Assembly: GCF_900107485.1 (NCBI RefSeq)
Contig: NZ_FNQE01000001.1
Span: 124,001 to 188,000 of the forward strand
Direction: 5' to 3'
DNA length: 64,000 bases
DNA from: Proteiniborus ethanoligenes
GTDB lineage: Bacteria; Bacillota; Clostridia; Tissierellales; Proteiniboraceae
Shown: one piece after another, positions 44,159-52,691 of the stretch
Position numbering within the stretch: the first letter of the stretch is position 1
How the letters are laid out: every line of letters starts with the position of its first letter
Made by a program: the position numbers and the translations under genes
Notes under the pieces: model-generated
Seen by the model: the letters and a program-made list of their open reading frames with translations, nothing else
Database searches by the model: none
Told to the model about the DNA's origin: nothing

Positions 44159-44356
44159 ATGAATGTAGATTTAATATTTAAAATTGCAGGAATTGGAATA
44201 GTAGTAGGCATACTTCATACTGTTCTTGAGAAAGCAGGAAAAGAAGAGTATGCATATATAGTTACATTAGCTGGAGTAGTAATAGTATTTACAATGGTTA
44301 TAAATCTTATAAGCAAGCTTTTTGATAGCGTTAAGACTATTTTCCAACTATATTGA
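44159..44356 (+). CDS. spoIIIAC: Stage III sporulation protein AC
   Basis: A 65-residue membrane protein with two helices and the family core GILHTVLEKAGKEEYAYIVTLAGVVIVF. Small ring component of the SpoIIIA complex. AAAGGAGA precedes the ATG. Confidence 0.93.
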   Translation: MNVDLIFKIAGIGIVVGILHTVLEKAGKEEYAYIVTLAGVVIVFTMVINLISKLFDSVKTIFQLY

Positions 44357-44369
44357 TGAAGGTGATTTT

Positions 44370-44756
44370 ATGGAAATAATTCAAATTGTAGGTATAGGCA
44401 TAATAGCTACAATTTTGTCCGTAATATTAAAACAGCAAAAGCCTGAATTTTCTCTTCAGATAAGTATAGCAACAGGACTAATGATATTTATTTTCCTAAT
44501 GAGTAAGCTGACCTATGTAATAGATGTGTTAAACAACCTTGCAAAAAGAATAGACATGGATTTATTATATTTTTCAACCGTATTAAAAGTAATTGGTATT
44601 GCATATATAGCTGAATTCGGAGCTCAAATTTCAAGAGATGCAGGTGAAAATGCAATTGCCTCAAAGATTGAACTTGCTGGCAAAATATTGATAATGGTAT
44701 TAGCAGTACCAATATTAACTTCTTTATTAGATTTAATAATTAAAATAATACCTTAA
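44370..44756 (+). CDS. spoIIIAD: Stage III sporulation protein AD
   Basis: A 128-residue membrane protein with about four helices; motifs ILKQQKPEFSLQISIATGLMIF and YIAEFGAQISRDAGENAIASKIELAGK are diagnostic. ATG 44370 follows GAAGGTGA; a longer frame from 44322 overlaps spoIIIAC and has no such site. Part of the SpoIIIA membrane base. Confidence 0.93.
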   Translation: MEIIQIVGIGIIATILSVILKQQKPEFSLQISIATGLMIFIFLMSKLTYVIDVLNNLAKRIDMDLLYFSTVLKVIGIAYIAEFGAQISRDAGENAIASKIELAGKILIMVLAVPILTSLLDLIIKIIP

Positions 44757-44766
44757 GGTGAACATT

Positions 44767-45951
44767 ATGAAAAAAAAAATAGTAAGCTTAGTCTTGTTAA
44801 TATTAATGGTATTACTTTTACCAAATAAGGCAATTACAGAAGATGATAATAGTTTAAGTTTAGAAGGATTAATTCAAAAACAATTAGAAAGCTTAAATGT
44901 GGATCAGCTTGAAAACCTAGTAAATGATATTAGCAGCAATACAGAGGAGATGTTTTTTAAAATAGATTTTAGTAAAGTGATAACTTCTCTTATAAAGGGA
45001 GAAAAGGTCTTTGATGAAGAGAAAATTATTACTGGTATCTTCAAGCTAATATTTAGAGAAGTTGTTGCCAATTCTGAACTACTGGCCAAGCTATTGATTC
45101 TTAGCATTATATGCTCTGTACTAACTAATCTACAAAGTGCCTTTGAGAAAGATACAGTTGGAGAGATTGCATTTTATGTTTGCTACATAATTCTTATATC
45201 ATTATCAATTAAAAGCTTTGTAATAGCAATGCAGATAACTTGGAATGCAATTAACAATATGGTTATTTTAATGCAGACTCTTTTACCAATACTATTAGTA
45301 TTGCTTGTAGCAGTAGGTGGGATTACATCCTCTTCTTTATTTAAACCTATAATATTAGGAACATTAAGCATTATAAGTACGCTAATAAGAGATGGTATAC
45401 TGCCCCTTGTTTTATATTCTACTATTATTGGAATTATATGCAAAATTTCTTCGAGAATTCAGATAACTAAGATATCAAGCCTTATTAGACAAATCTCTGT
45501 AGGAATAATGGGAATATCCTTAACCATTTTTATAGGTATTATTTCAATACAAGGAGCAACAGCTTCAAAAGTAGATGGAGTAACTATAAGAACAGCTAAA
45601 TTTGCGGTAGATAAGTTTGTACCAATAGTTGGTAAATTCCTTTCGGATATTATGGAAACTGTAGTAGGTTGTTCTGTAGTGCTAAAGAATGCAGTTGGTG
45701 CTATTGGCATGATCTCTTTATTTCTAATTTGTATTATACCTATTATAAAAATACTTTCGTTAATATTGATATATAAAATTGCAGGGGCATTAATAGAGCC
45801 TATGACAAATAGTAGAATAGTTGATTGCTTAAGCGAAATAAGTAAATCCTTAGTAATGTTACTTGCGATTGTTACATCAGTAGGAGTTATGTTTTTCATT
45901 GCAGTGACTATTATTATTGGAGCTGGAAATGCAACTGCAATGCTAAGGTAG
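44767..45951 (+). CDS. spoIIIAE: Stage III sporulation protein AE
   Basis: A 394-residue polytopic membrane protein with an N-terminal signal-like segment and about seven helices; the family stretch GVTIRTAKFAVDKFVPIVGKFLSDIMETVVGCSVVLKNAVG is present. ATG 44767 follows TAAGGTGA. In B. subtilis AE is cleaved by signal peptidase and forms part of the channel. Confidence 0.94.
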   Translation: MKKKIVSLVLLILMVLLLPNKAITEDDNSLSLEGLIQKQLESLNVDQLENLVNDISSNTEEMFFKIDFSKVITSLIKGEKVFDEEKIITGIFKLIFREVVANSELLAKLLILSIICSVLTNLQSAFEKDTVGEIAFYVCYIILISLSIKSFVIAMQITWNAINNMVILMQTLLPILLVLLVAVGGITSSSLFKPIILGTLSIISTLIRDGILPLVLYSTIIGIICKISSRIQITKISSLIRQISVGIMGISLTIFIGIISIQGATASKVDGVTIRTAKFAVDKFVPIVGKFLSDIMETVVGCSVVLKNAVGAIGMISLFLICIIPIIKILSLILIYKIAGALIEPMTNSRIVDCLSEISKSLVMLLAIVTSVGVMFFIAVTIIIGAGNATAMLR

Positions 45952-45959
45952 GAGGAAAT

Positions 45960-46580
45960 ATGATTGAAATCTTAAAAAACTGGGTTATAAACATAGTGGT
46001 AATCATTTTTTTTGTTGCTTTTATAGAAATTATGCTTCCTAAAAGTAGTATGAAAAGATATGTTAATATGGTTCTTGGTCTATTAATAATAATAGTTTTG
46101 ATAAATCCAATCATAAAATTTATGGCTAATGATATAGATATAGAAAGGGAAGTTTTCTTAAATATTAGCAAACAAAATAATATGTATAGTGATAAGGATT
46201 TAAAGTATGTTGAAGCACAGAATCAGAATATTGTTGAAATGTATAAAAATAAGCTAAAAAGAGAAATTACAGATTTTATAGAGTTAGATGAAGGTTATAA
46301 AATTGTTGAAGTAAATATTTCGATTGAGGAGAATTCTAAACTCGATAACTTTGGAGAAATTACTGGAATAGAAGTATATCTAGAGCAGATTACAGGTGAA
46401 GAGCCTAAAAATATGTCTATAAAAATCAATGAAATAGAAGAGATAGTAGTAAATAAGGATAGAAAAAATTCAATAGTTATCAATAAAACTAGTTCGCCAG
46501 GATTTGAAAAAATGATTAATTCTATTTCATCCCATTATAAATTACCTAAAGAAAAAGTAGTTGTGATATTAAAAACTTAA
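45960..46580 (+). CDS. spoIIIAF: Stage III sporulation protein AF
   Basis: A 206-residue protein with two N-terminal helices (FVAFIEIMLPKSSMKRYVNMVLGLLIIIVLINPI) and a ring-building-motif-like C-terminal domain in the intermembrane space. AGGAGGA precedes ATG 45960, eight bases after spoIIIAE ends. Confidence 0.92.
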   Translation: MIEILKNWVINIVVIIFFVAFIEIMLPKSSMKRYVNMVLGLLIIIVLINPIIKFMANDIDIEREVFLNISKQNNMYSDKDLKYVEAQNQNIVEMYKNKLKREITDFIELDEGYKIVEVNISIEENSKLDNFGEITGIEVYLEQITGEEPKNMSIKINEIEEIVVNKDRKNSIVINKTSSPGFEKMINSISSHYKLPKEKVVVILKT

Positions 46581-46605
46581 TGTCCAAATAAGGGAGATGA
46601 AAAAA

Positions 46606-47193
46606 ATGCTGGAAAAATTAAAAGAACTATTTAGTGTTAAAAATCAAAAAAAGACTACATGGAATTTGATAATTTTGATTCTTGCAGGAGCGGTTATTTT
46701 GTTATTATCTAATTTTATATTATCAGATAAACAGGAACCAGATAAATTACTTTTAAATGAAAGGGGATATGAATCAAAAGTTCAAAACGAATTTAATCAA
46801 ATAGAAGATGAGGCTAGTATTTTAGAAGCAAAACTTGAGCAAATTTTGGAAAAGATAAAGGGCGTAGGACAGGTTGACGTTATGATAACCTTTGAGGAAA
46901 CCTCTGAAAAAGTGCCAGCATTTAACACTACTCAAATAGTTGAAAAAACAGATGAAAAAGATGCACAGGGAGGTATTAGAGAGATAACAAGGGAAGATTC
47001 TACAAAGCAAATTATATTAGGAAATAGCAATAGCTCATTAATGGTAATAAAAGAAACAAAGCCTAAAATTAGGGGTGTTATCGTTGTTGCTGAAGGCGCT
47101 GAGGATTTAGAGATAAAAGAAAAGTTATATTCAGCAGTAAAGACAGTACTAGGTGTTTCGGGAAATAGAGTAGAGATATATTCTAGCAATTAG
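46606..47193 (+). CDS. spoIIIAG: Stage III sporulation protein AG
   Basis: A 195-residue bitopic protein with a TM helix at about 18-37 and a ring-building-motif domain (LEQILEKIKGVGQVDVMITFEE...PKIRGVIVVAEGAEDLEIKEKLYSAVKTVLGV) that forms a 30-subunit ring in B. subtilis. AGGGAGATG supports ATG 46606; ATG 46597 is too close to that site. Confidence 0.93.
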   Translation: MLEKLKELFSVKNQKKTTWNLIILILAGAVILLLSNFILSDKQEPDKLLLNERGYESKVQNEFNQIEDEASILEAKLEQILEKIKGVGQVDVMITFEETSEKVPAFNTTQIVEKTDEKDAQGGIREITREDSTKQIILGNSNSSLMVIKETKPKIRGVIVVAEGAEDLEIKEKLYSAVKTVLGVSGNRVEIYSSN

Positions 47194-47203
47194 GAGGGGT
47201 TAT

Positions 47204-47866
47204 ATGTATATTAAGAAAAAAACAATTACGATTATTTCTCTTATATGTCTATTATTAGTAGTTGGATATTTAAATCATGAGCTGACCAAAAAATCATTGT
47301 TACCATCTTCAAATGATTATAGGCAGTATGAAGAAGAGGAAATTATGGAGCTTAGTAAAACTGTAAATGAAGATTTAAAAGAAACATCTAATGAAAATAC
47401 TGACAACAGTGACTCGATTGATATTGTAGATAGTAGAGATAATACAATAGACAACTTAAAGAAGCAAACAGACCACGATATTGAAGATGTAATAGCTGAG
47501 GAAGTAAGCACAAAAAATCGTAATTACTTTACTGAATATCGACTTTCAAGGGATAAGTTAAGAGCTACTTTAATTGATAGATTGTATGAAATAATAAATA
47601 ATGAGAACACTAATGATGAAGTAAGGACTAAAGCACAAAATGAAATAATATCAATAGGACAAGTTGCAGAACTAGAACTTAGTCTAGAAGGGCTAATAAA
47701 GGCAAAGGGATATGAAGATGTGCTTGTGTTTTTAAGCGATGATAGTGTAAGAGTAGTTGTTTCAATTAATGAATTAACTGAACAAGATGTAGCTAAAATA
47801 TTTGAGATAGTGAGAAATGAAACTAGTATAGATGCCTCCAATATTAAAATTATGAAAAAGTTTTAG
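47204..47866 (+). CDS. spoIIIAH: Stage III sporulation protein AH
   Basis: A 220-residue bitopic protein (helix at about 7-24) with a YscJ/FliF-like ring domain (about 105-220) that contacts SpoIIQ of the forespore. The middle linker (40-100) is acidic and low complexity. AGGAGGGG precedes the ATG. SpoIIQ is not in this window. Last gene of the operon. Confidence 0.93.
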   Translation: MYIKKKTITIISLICLLLVVGYLNHELTKKSLLPSSNDYRQYEEEEIMELSKTVNEDLKETSNENTDNSDSIDIVDSRDNTIDNLKKQTDHDIEDVIAEEVSTKNRNYFTEYRLSRDKLRATLIDRLYEIINNENTNDEVRTKAQNEIISIGQVAELELSLEGLIKAKGYEDVLVFLSDDSVRVVVSINELTEQDVAKIFEIVRNETSIDASNIKIMKKF

Positions 47867-47872
47867 TAGTGT

Positions 47873-47901
47873 TTGTAAATCTTATTATGTTTTGGTATAA
47901 T
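47873..47901 (+). promoter_or_regulatory. Sigma-A promoter for the Asp23 gene
   Basis: TTGTAA (47873-47878), 17-bp spacer, TATAAT (47896-47901), 40 bp before the TTG start. Confidence 0.7.
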
Positions 47902-47940
47902 AACTATGTGAAGTCTAAAGTATAGCAGGGGGTGAAATGC

Positions 47941-48324
47941 TTGTCAAACAACAAAGGAAATATTGATGAAATAGCTGACTATGGACAAATAAAGATATCC
48001 GATGAAGTAGTAGGCATCATAGCTAGCTTAGCAGCTACAGAAGTTAAAGGAGTAGCAGGCATGAGTGGTGGAATAGCTGGTGGGCTATCTGAAATATTAG
48101 GAAGAAAGAACTTCTCTAAAGGAGTTAAAGTTGAAGTAGAAAATAAAGAAGCTATCGTTAGTTTATATATAATAGTAGAGTATGGAGCAAAAATACCTGA
48201 GGTAGCTTGGAATATACAAGAGAGCGTTAAGAGTGCTATTGAAACTATGACTGGATTAAATGTAGTTGAGGTAAACATTAATATCCAAGGCGTGAATATT
48301 GAAAAGGAACAGAAGGAAGAATAA
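47941..48324 (+). CDS. Asp23/Gls24 family envelope stress protein
   Basis: A 127-residue protein with the Asp23 domain: IKISDEVVGIIASLAATEVKGVAGMSGG and YGAKIPEVAWNIQESVKSAIETMTGLNVVEVNINIQGV. It is YqhY-like; such genes sit before nusB in many Firmicutes. It is linked with membrane lipid and acetyl-CoA homeostasis in B. subtilis. TTG 47941 follows AGGGGGTGA; GTG 47932 overlaps that site. Confidence 0.88.
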   Translation: MSNNKGNIDEIADYGQIKISDEVVGIIASLAATEVKGVAGMSGGIAGGLSEILGRKNFSKGVKVEVENKEAIVSLYIIVEYGAKIPEVAWNIQESVKSAIETMTGLNVVEVNINIQGVNIEKEQKEE

Positions 48325-48348
48325 TCTTTATAGTTAATAATTAAGAAA

Positions 48349-48372
48349 AACCCTCTGAACAATCAGAGGGTT
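48349..48372 (+). terminator. Hairpin after the Asp23 gene
   Basis: Perfect 10-bp stem AACCCTCTGA / TCAGAGGGTT with loop ACAA. The following sequence has few T, so termination may be partial. Confidence 0.55.
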
Positions 48373-48422
48373 AATTTGACTAAAAGTAATAATTAAATAC
48401 AAAAGTAACTAGGAGGTCAACT

Positions 48423-48839
48423 ATGGGAAGAAGTCTGGCAAGAGAATCTGCAATGAAGATATTGTTTCAGATGGAGTTAAATAATGATTTTTCTTCTGAT
48501 GCTTTAAATATTTTTTTTGAAAACAATAGCTTTGAAGATGACGAGAAGGAGTACATATTGCAAACCGTAAATCAGTTGAATGAAAATATTAAGATTATAG
48601 ATGAAAATATTGAAAAATATGCTCAGGGCTGGAAATTAAATAGAATACCAAAGGTGGATTTATCCATATTGCGAATAGCAATAAATGAAATACTCCATAG
48701 AAAAGATATACCAGTTGAGGTTTCCATAAATGAGGCCATTAATATAAGCAAAAAGTATAGCACAAATGAATCGAGTAAATTTATTAATGGCTTATTAGGT
48801 TCATTTGTAAGAGATATGGAGCATATAAATAAGTTATAA
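48423..48839 (+). CDS. nusB: Transcription antitermination factor NusB
   Basis: A 138-residue helical factor that binds boxA RNA with NusE/S10 in rRNA antitermination. Family motifs are RESAMKILFQMELN, RIPKVDLSILRIAINEIL and VSINEAINISKKYS...KFINGLLGS. AGGAGGTC precedes the ATG. folD, often between nusB and xseA, is absent here. Confidence 0.94.
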   Translation: MGRSLARESAMKILFQMELNNDFSSDALNIFFENNSFEDDEKEYILQTVNQLNENIKIIDENIEKYAQGWKLNRIPKVDLSILRIAINEILHRKDIPVEVSINEAINISKKYSTNESSKFINGLLGSFVRDMEHINKL

Positions 48840-48923
48840 ATCTAGTAATATATCCTACATTGCCTGTTGTAAAAGCATCACAAGGACAGGCTTTTGTTAT
48901 ATATGAAATCTGGAGGATTTAAA

Positions 48924-50120
48924 ATGGAACTAAAGCCTTTTAAGGTGAGTGAAATAAATCAATATATTAAGAGAATACTATCTAGCGACCCTATATTATA
49001 TAATATAGCTGTAGAAGGAGAAATATCTAACTTCAAGGAGTACAATAATGGGAATACTTATTTTACTCTTAAAGATGATAAGAGCAAAATAAAGTGTGTT
49101 TATTTTAATGATATGAATAATAAACTGCCCTTAATTATAGAAGATGGTATGCATGTTACTATTCGTGGATATATATCTGTATATGAAAGAGATGGTGTAT
49201 ATCAAATATATGTAAGGAATATAGAGAAAAAAGGTGTAGGAGAATTATTTGAAGCTTTTGAAAAGCTTAAGAAAAAGCTTCAAATAGAAGGATTGTTTCA
49301 AAGTGAAAATAAAAAACCTCTATCATTTTTGCCCAATAAAGTTGGTGTTGTTACTTCACCTAAGGGAGCTGCAATTAGAGATATAATATCAGTAATCAAT
49401 AGAAGAATGCCTTCAGTTAGTATAATTATATATCCAGTATTAGTTCAAGGTGAGAAAGCTCCTAAGGATATTTGTGAAGCAATAAAATATTTTAATACTA
49501 GAGAGGATATAGACACAATAATAGTAGGTAGAGGTGGAGGCAGTATTGAGGAACTATGGGCTTTTAACCATGAGAGTGTTGCTAGAGAAATATATAAATC
49601 AAACATTCCAATAATTTCAGCTGTTGGACATGAAACTGATTTTACAATTGCAGATTTCGTTGCAGATATGAGAGCTCCAACACCTTCTGTTGCTGGAGAA
49701 ATTGCAGTACCTCAAATTGAGGAATTGAATTTTAGGTTAAGCTCTATTCTTAATAGCTTGATTAAGCAATATGGTATCTACATAGATACAAATAAAAGCA
49801 AACTTAAAAATGTAAATGGTAAATTCATGATGAATAATCCAATTAAGATATTAAATGATAGCAAGCAAGGATTAGATAATACATTAAAAGACCTTATAAG
49901 AATATTTGATGGAAGAAAAGATAGAGAGAGAAAAAAAATTGATTTTCTAAGTACTAAGCTAGATGCACTTAGTCCTTTGGCAATTTTAAGCAGGGGATAT
50001 TCTCTAGCAACTGATGTAACTGGAAAAATAATAAAATCAGTTGAAGAAATCTCAACTGGAGATATATTAAGCTTAATTTTTCATGACGGTGAAGTTGAAA
50101 TAAAGGTTATAAGAAAATAA
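48924..50120 (+). CDS. xseA: Exodeoxyribonuclease VII large subunit
   Basis: A 398-residue nuclease subunit. The N-terminal OB-fold is KVSEINQYIKRIL...GNTYFTLKDDKSKIKCVYF. The catalytic domain has GVVTSPKGAAIRDI, GRGGGSIEELWAFNHE, PIISAVGHETDFTIADFVADMRAPTPS, then a coiled coil and RGYSLATD. ATG 48924 follows TGGAGGA; the longer frame from 48894 lies before it. Confidence 0.95.
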   Translation: MELKPFKVSEINQYIKRILSSDPILYNIAVEGEISNFKEYNNGNTYFTLKDDKSKIKCVYFNDMNNKLPLIIEDGMHVTIRGYISVYERDGVYQIYVRNIEKKGVGELFEAFEKLKKKLQIEGLFQSENKKPLSFLPNKVGVVTSPKGAAIRDIISVINRRMPSVSIIIYPVLVQGEKAPKDICEAIKYFNTREDIDTIIVGRGGGSIEELWAFNHESVAREIYKSNIPIISAVGHETDFTIADFVADMRAPTPSVAGEIAVPQIEELNFRLSSILNSLIKQYGIYIDTNKSKLKNVNGKFMMNNPIKILNDSKQGLDNTLKDLIRIFDGRKDRERKKIDFLSTKLDALSPLAILSRGYSLATDVTGKIIKSVEEISTGDILSLIFHDGEVEIKVIRK

Positions 50121-50140
50121 ATAAGAGGGTTGGTGTTAGC

Positions 50141-50380
50141 ATGGCTAAGAAAAAACAAAAACTTTCCTATGAAGAAGCTATATTAGAATTAGAAAGCATT
50201 GTATCCTTGCTTGAAAATGGAGAACTGAGCTTAGAGGAATCATTAACTGAGTTTAAAAAAGGTGTGGAATTATATAAGCATTGCTATGATATTTTAAATA
50301 ATATAGAGGGAGAAGTTAAAATTATTTTAGATAATGGCAATGATAATATTGAAGAAATGGATTTCAATGTGAATTCATAG
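50141..50380 (+). CDS. xseB: Exodeoxyribonuclease VII small subunit
   Basis: A 79-residue helical-hairpin protein with LSYEEAILELESIVSLLENGELSLEESLTEFKKGVELYK, the family signature. Several copies bind the XseA coiled coil. It is 20 bp after xseA and 9 bp before ispA. Confidence 0.95.
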   Translation: MAKKKQKLSYEEAILELESIVSLLENGELSLEESLTEFKKGVELYKHCYDILNNIEGEVKIILDNGNDNIEEMDFNVNS

Positions 50381-50389
50381 GAGGAACTT

Positions 50390-51283
50390 ATGAATATTTT
50401 AGATGAATTAAGTAAGTACAAAAGAATAGTTGACCTAGAGCTTGAGAAGGTTATGCCTAAGGAAGATTTTCCGCAGAAACATATTTTTGAAGCCATGTGC
50501 TATAGCATATTTGCTGGAGGCAAAAGACTAAGACCTGTTCTAACATTAAAAACAAGTGAATTAATTTCTGGCAGCTATGAGGATGCTATGCAAATAGCAC
50601 TAGGAATTGAAATGATACATACATATTCATTAATACACGATGACTTGCCAGCAATGGATAATGACGACTTTAGGAGAGGGAAGCCAACAAACCACAAGGT
50701 TTTTGGTGAGGACATTGCTATATTAGCTGGAGATGGACTGTTGAATCTTGCATATGAAACCATGCTAAACACTATTCCTTTGAACTCTCGTGATTATGTG
50801 AAATATATACTAGCAATAAAAGAGGTAGGTAAAGCTGCAGGTGTATTTGGCATGATAGGAGGACAGACAGTAGATATCAAAACTAATGAAAAATCCTTTA
50901 ATGAAGAAAGGCTAATGTTTATACACAATAATAAAACATCTGCATTGATAGAGGCTTCCATAGTTTCAGGTGCTATGGTTGCTGGAGCTAATGAAGAACA
51001 GATAGAGCATCTTAGAGAATATGGACGGTCAATAGGCTTGTGCTATCAAATCAGAGATGATATTTTAGATAAAGTAGGAGATAAAAGTCTTTTAGGGAAA
51101 AACACTGGAAGCGATGAGATTAACCACAAGCTAACCTACTTAAGTTTATTTGGAATGGATAATGCAATTATTAAAATTCAAAGCCTATATAATGAAGCTA
51201 TAGAATCATTATCCATTTTTGACAAAGAAAGAGTAAGATTCTTCAAGGAGCTTGCTAGCTATCTAGTCCATAGAGAAAGCTAG
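50390..51283 (+). CDS. ispA: Polyprenyl (farnesyl/geranyl) diphosphate synthase
   Basis: A 297-residue trans-prenyltransferase. First aspartate-rich motif DDLPAMDNDD after LIH, second DDILD after YQIR, and GGKRLRP, GGQTVDI and KTSALIEASI are all present. The length and the DDxxx(x)D form fit farnesyl or geranylgeranyl synthesis. It supplies isoprenoid precursors made through Dxs, encoded shortly downstream. OLE RNA genes follow ispA in many Firmicutes, as here. Confidence 0.95.
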   Translation: MNILDELSKYKRIVDLELEKVMPKEDFPQKHIFEAMCYSIFAGGKRLRPVLTLKTSELISGSYEDAMQIALGIEMIHTYSLIHDDLPAMDNDDFRRGKPTNHKVFGEDIAILAGDGLLNLAYETMLNTIPLNSRDYVKYILAIKEVGKAAGVFGMIGGQTVDIKTNEKSFNEERLMFIHNNKTSALIEASIVSGAMVAGANEEQIEHLREYGRSIGLCYQIRDDILDKVGDKSLLGKNTGSDEINHKLTYLSLFGMDNAIIKIQSLYNEAIESLSIFDKERVRFFKELASYLVHRES

Positions 51284-51373
51284 ATAAGTTAAGCAAACAA
51301 TATATAGAGTTAATATGCAAACAATATTGTTGTATTTCTGTGAAATATGATAAAAACTCGATTTTCAAATTAT

Positions 51374-51402
51374 TTGAAATAAAATATGGGCTATGTTATA
51401 AT
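51374..51402 (+). promoter_or_regulatory. Extended -10 sigma-A promoter for OLE RNA
   Basis: TTGAAA (51374-51379), a 17-bp spacer and TATAAT (51397-51402), preceded by TGT at 51394-51396, an extended -10. The predicted start is near 51409, matching the 5' end of the OLE fold. Confidence 0.82.
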
Positions 51403-51408
51403 AATTTA

Positions 51409-51979
51409 AGTCTGAGAGTGGTGCAGTATTCTAGTCAGTACAACTAATTTTGAAGGCGGGGCTAAAAATCCGTCAAAGGGCACATCGATGAAGTTCCTGG
51501 TTTCGGCTGCTGACGCCCAGTTGGGAGTCGTTTCTGGGAGTAAGGGGGATGGGGCGATCTGCAATGGCATGCAGGCGTTGACCCTACTCTCGTGGAGACT
51601 CGTACAAACTATTAACGGGATAAACCTGCATTGTGGTGCAAGCTACTTGCAGCGTAGCCTGCCTTGAGTGAAATAGGCGGAACATGGTTGTGGCTTTAGA
51701 ATCCATGGGCCCATGGAAGAAAGGCTTTGTCATCGAAACCTATTTTGCAAAAGAGGCTAGAAATTAGTATGGCTGTAGAGGAAATCTCCTAGACTGTTCT
51801 CATGGATGAGAAGTATATTTAGGATTACAGTGCGGACTAAGTGGCAATCTAGCCCTATTTTTGGCGACGATATAGAGATGAGATTAAAGGGAAACCGCTG
51901 GACTGGCGACGGACAGTTTTCATCTGGGAAATCCTGCTAGACCTTAAGCCGTAAAATTTACTTAATATACTACCACTCA
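51409..51979 (+). ncRNA. ole: OLE RNA (ornate large extremophilic RNA)
   Basis: A G/C-richer, non-coding block of about 570 nt between ispA and the gene for the OLE-associated protein OapA, the exact context known for OLE RNA. Conserved-looking stretches include AAGGCGGGGCTAAAAATCCG, AGTTGGGAGTCG, GGGGCGATCTGC, CTTGAGTGAAATAGGCGGA and GACTGGCGACGGACAG. The ends pair: GAGTGGT (51416-51422) with ACCACTC (51972-51978), extended by AGTA/TACT. OLE forms a membrane-associated ribonucleoprotein with OapA and OapB; loss in Halalkalibacterium halodurans causes sensitivity to short-chain alcohols, cold and Mg2+. Its biochemical action is unknown. Confidence 0.94.
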
Positions 51980-52014
51980 AATGCTGATAGCTTATGGCTA
52001 TCAGCATTATTTCT
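51980..52014 (+). terminator. Hairpin closing the OLE RNA transcript
   Basis: 12-bp perfect stem AATGCTGATAGC (51980-51991) / GCTATCAGCATT (51997-52008) with loop TTATG, then ATTTCT. The T-tract is weak, so some read-through to oapA is likely. Confidence 0.65.
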
Positions 52015-52048
52015 ATACATATTTATTGTAGAAATTGGAGGTTAGGCT

Positions 52049-52675
52049 TTGTCTCACAAAAATATGAAATTAAATAAGAATAAAAGAACAAATAATAATA
52101 AAGTGAAAAAAAGCAATAGAAAATGGGTACTTATTATTACACTATGGACTTTCGTCTTAGCAATAGGTGTAAGCTTAATATCTGAGGTAATATTGAGAAA
52201 CTTTAATATTTTTTTTGCATTCATTTGCCTAATATTTGTTATCATATTTGGAGTATTTTTTGATATAATTGGAATTGCAGTAACAGCTTCTGATGAAAAA
52301 ACCTTTCATTCTATGGCAGCTAACAAAATCAAAGAGGCTAAATATGCTGTAAAACTTGTAAAAAACGCAGGACGAGTTTCTAACTTTTGTAATGACGTAA
52401 TTGGAGATATAAGTGGAATAGTTAGTGGTGCTGCAGGAACAATAATTGTTATGAAATTAGTGAGTGAATATGGACTTACTAAGGGGGCTATATTAAGTGT
52501 AATAATGAGTGGACTTATAGCGTCTCTTACAGTTGGAGGTAAAGCTATTGGTAAGGAAATAGCACTTAAAAAATCCGATAATATTATATTTTTTACTGCA
52601 AAATTTGTAATGATATTAGATATAAAACTTAGAATAAATATATTACCTGAGCAAAAAAACAATAAAAACAAATGA
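52049..52675 (+). CDS. oapA: OLE RNA-associated membrane protein OapA
   Basis: A 208-residue membrane protein. A Lys/Asn-rich N-terminus (about 1-25) suits RNA binding. Then come helices at about 27-47, 52-76, and two more around 120-165 (IVSGAAGTIIVMKLV, ILSVIMSGLIASLTVGGKAIGKEIA). The stretch GVFFDIIGIAVTASDEKTFHSMAANKIKEAKYAVKLVKNA is characteristic of OapA and the related CNNM/DUF21-like transporters. The TTG start follows GGAGGT. It holds OLE RNA at the membrane. Confidence 0.9.
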   Translation: MSHKNMKLNKNKRTNNNKVKKSNRKWVLIITLWTFVLAIGVSLISEVILRNFNIFFAFICLIFVIIFGVFFDIIGIAVTASDEKTFHSMAANKIKEAKYAVKLVKNAGRVSNFCNDVIGDISGIVSGAAGTIIVMKLVSEYGLTKGAILSVIMSGLIASLTVGGKAIGKEIALKKSDNIIFFTAKFVMILDIKLRINILPEQKNNKNK

Positions 52676-52691
52676 AAGTAGGTTGAATACA

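Noticed and set aside
45459-45899. Minus-strand frame inside spoIIIAE
   Set aside because: Shadow of a confirmed membrane protein gene.
51409-51979. OLE region as an rRNA or RNase P fragment
   Set aside because: No conserved rRNA or RNase P core is present; the ispA-oapA-dxs context and closing stem fit OLE.
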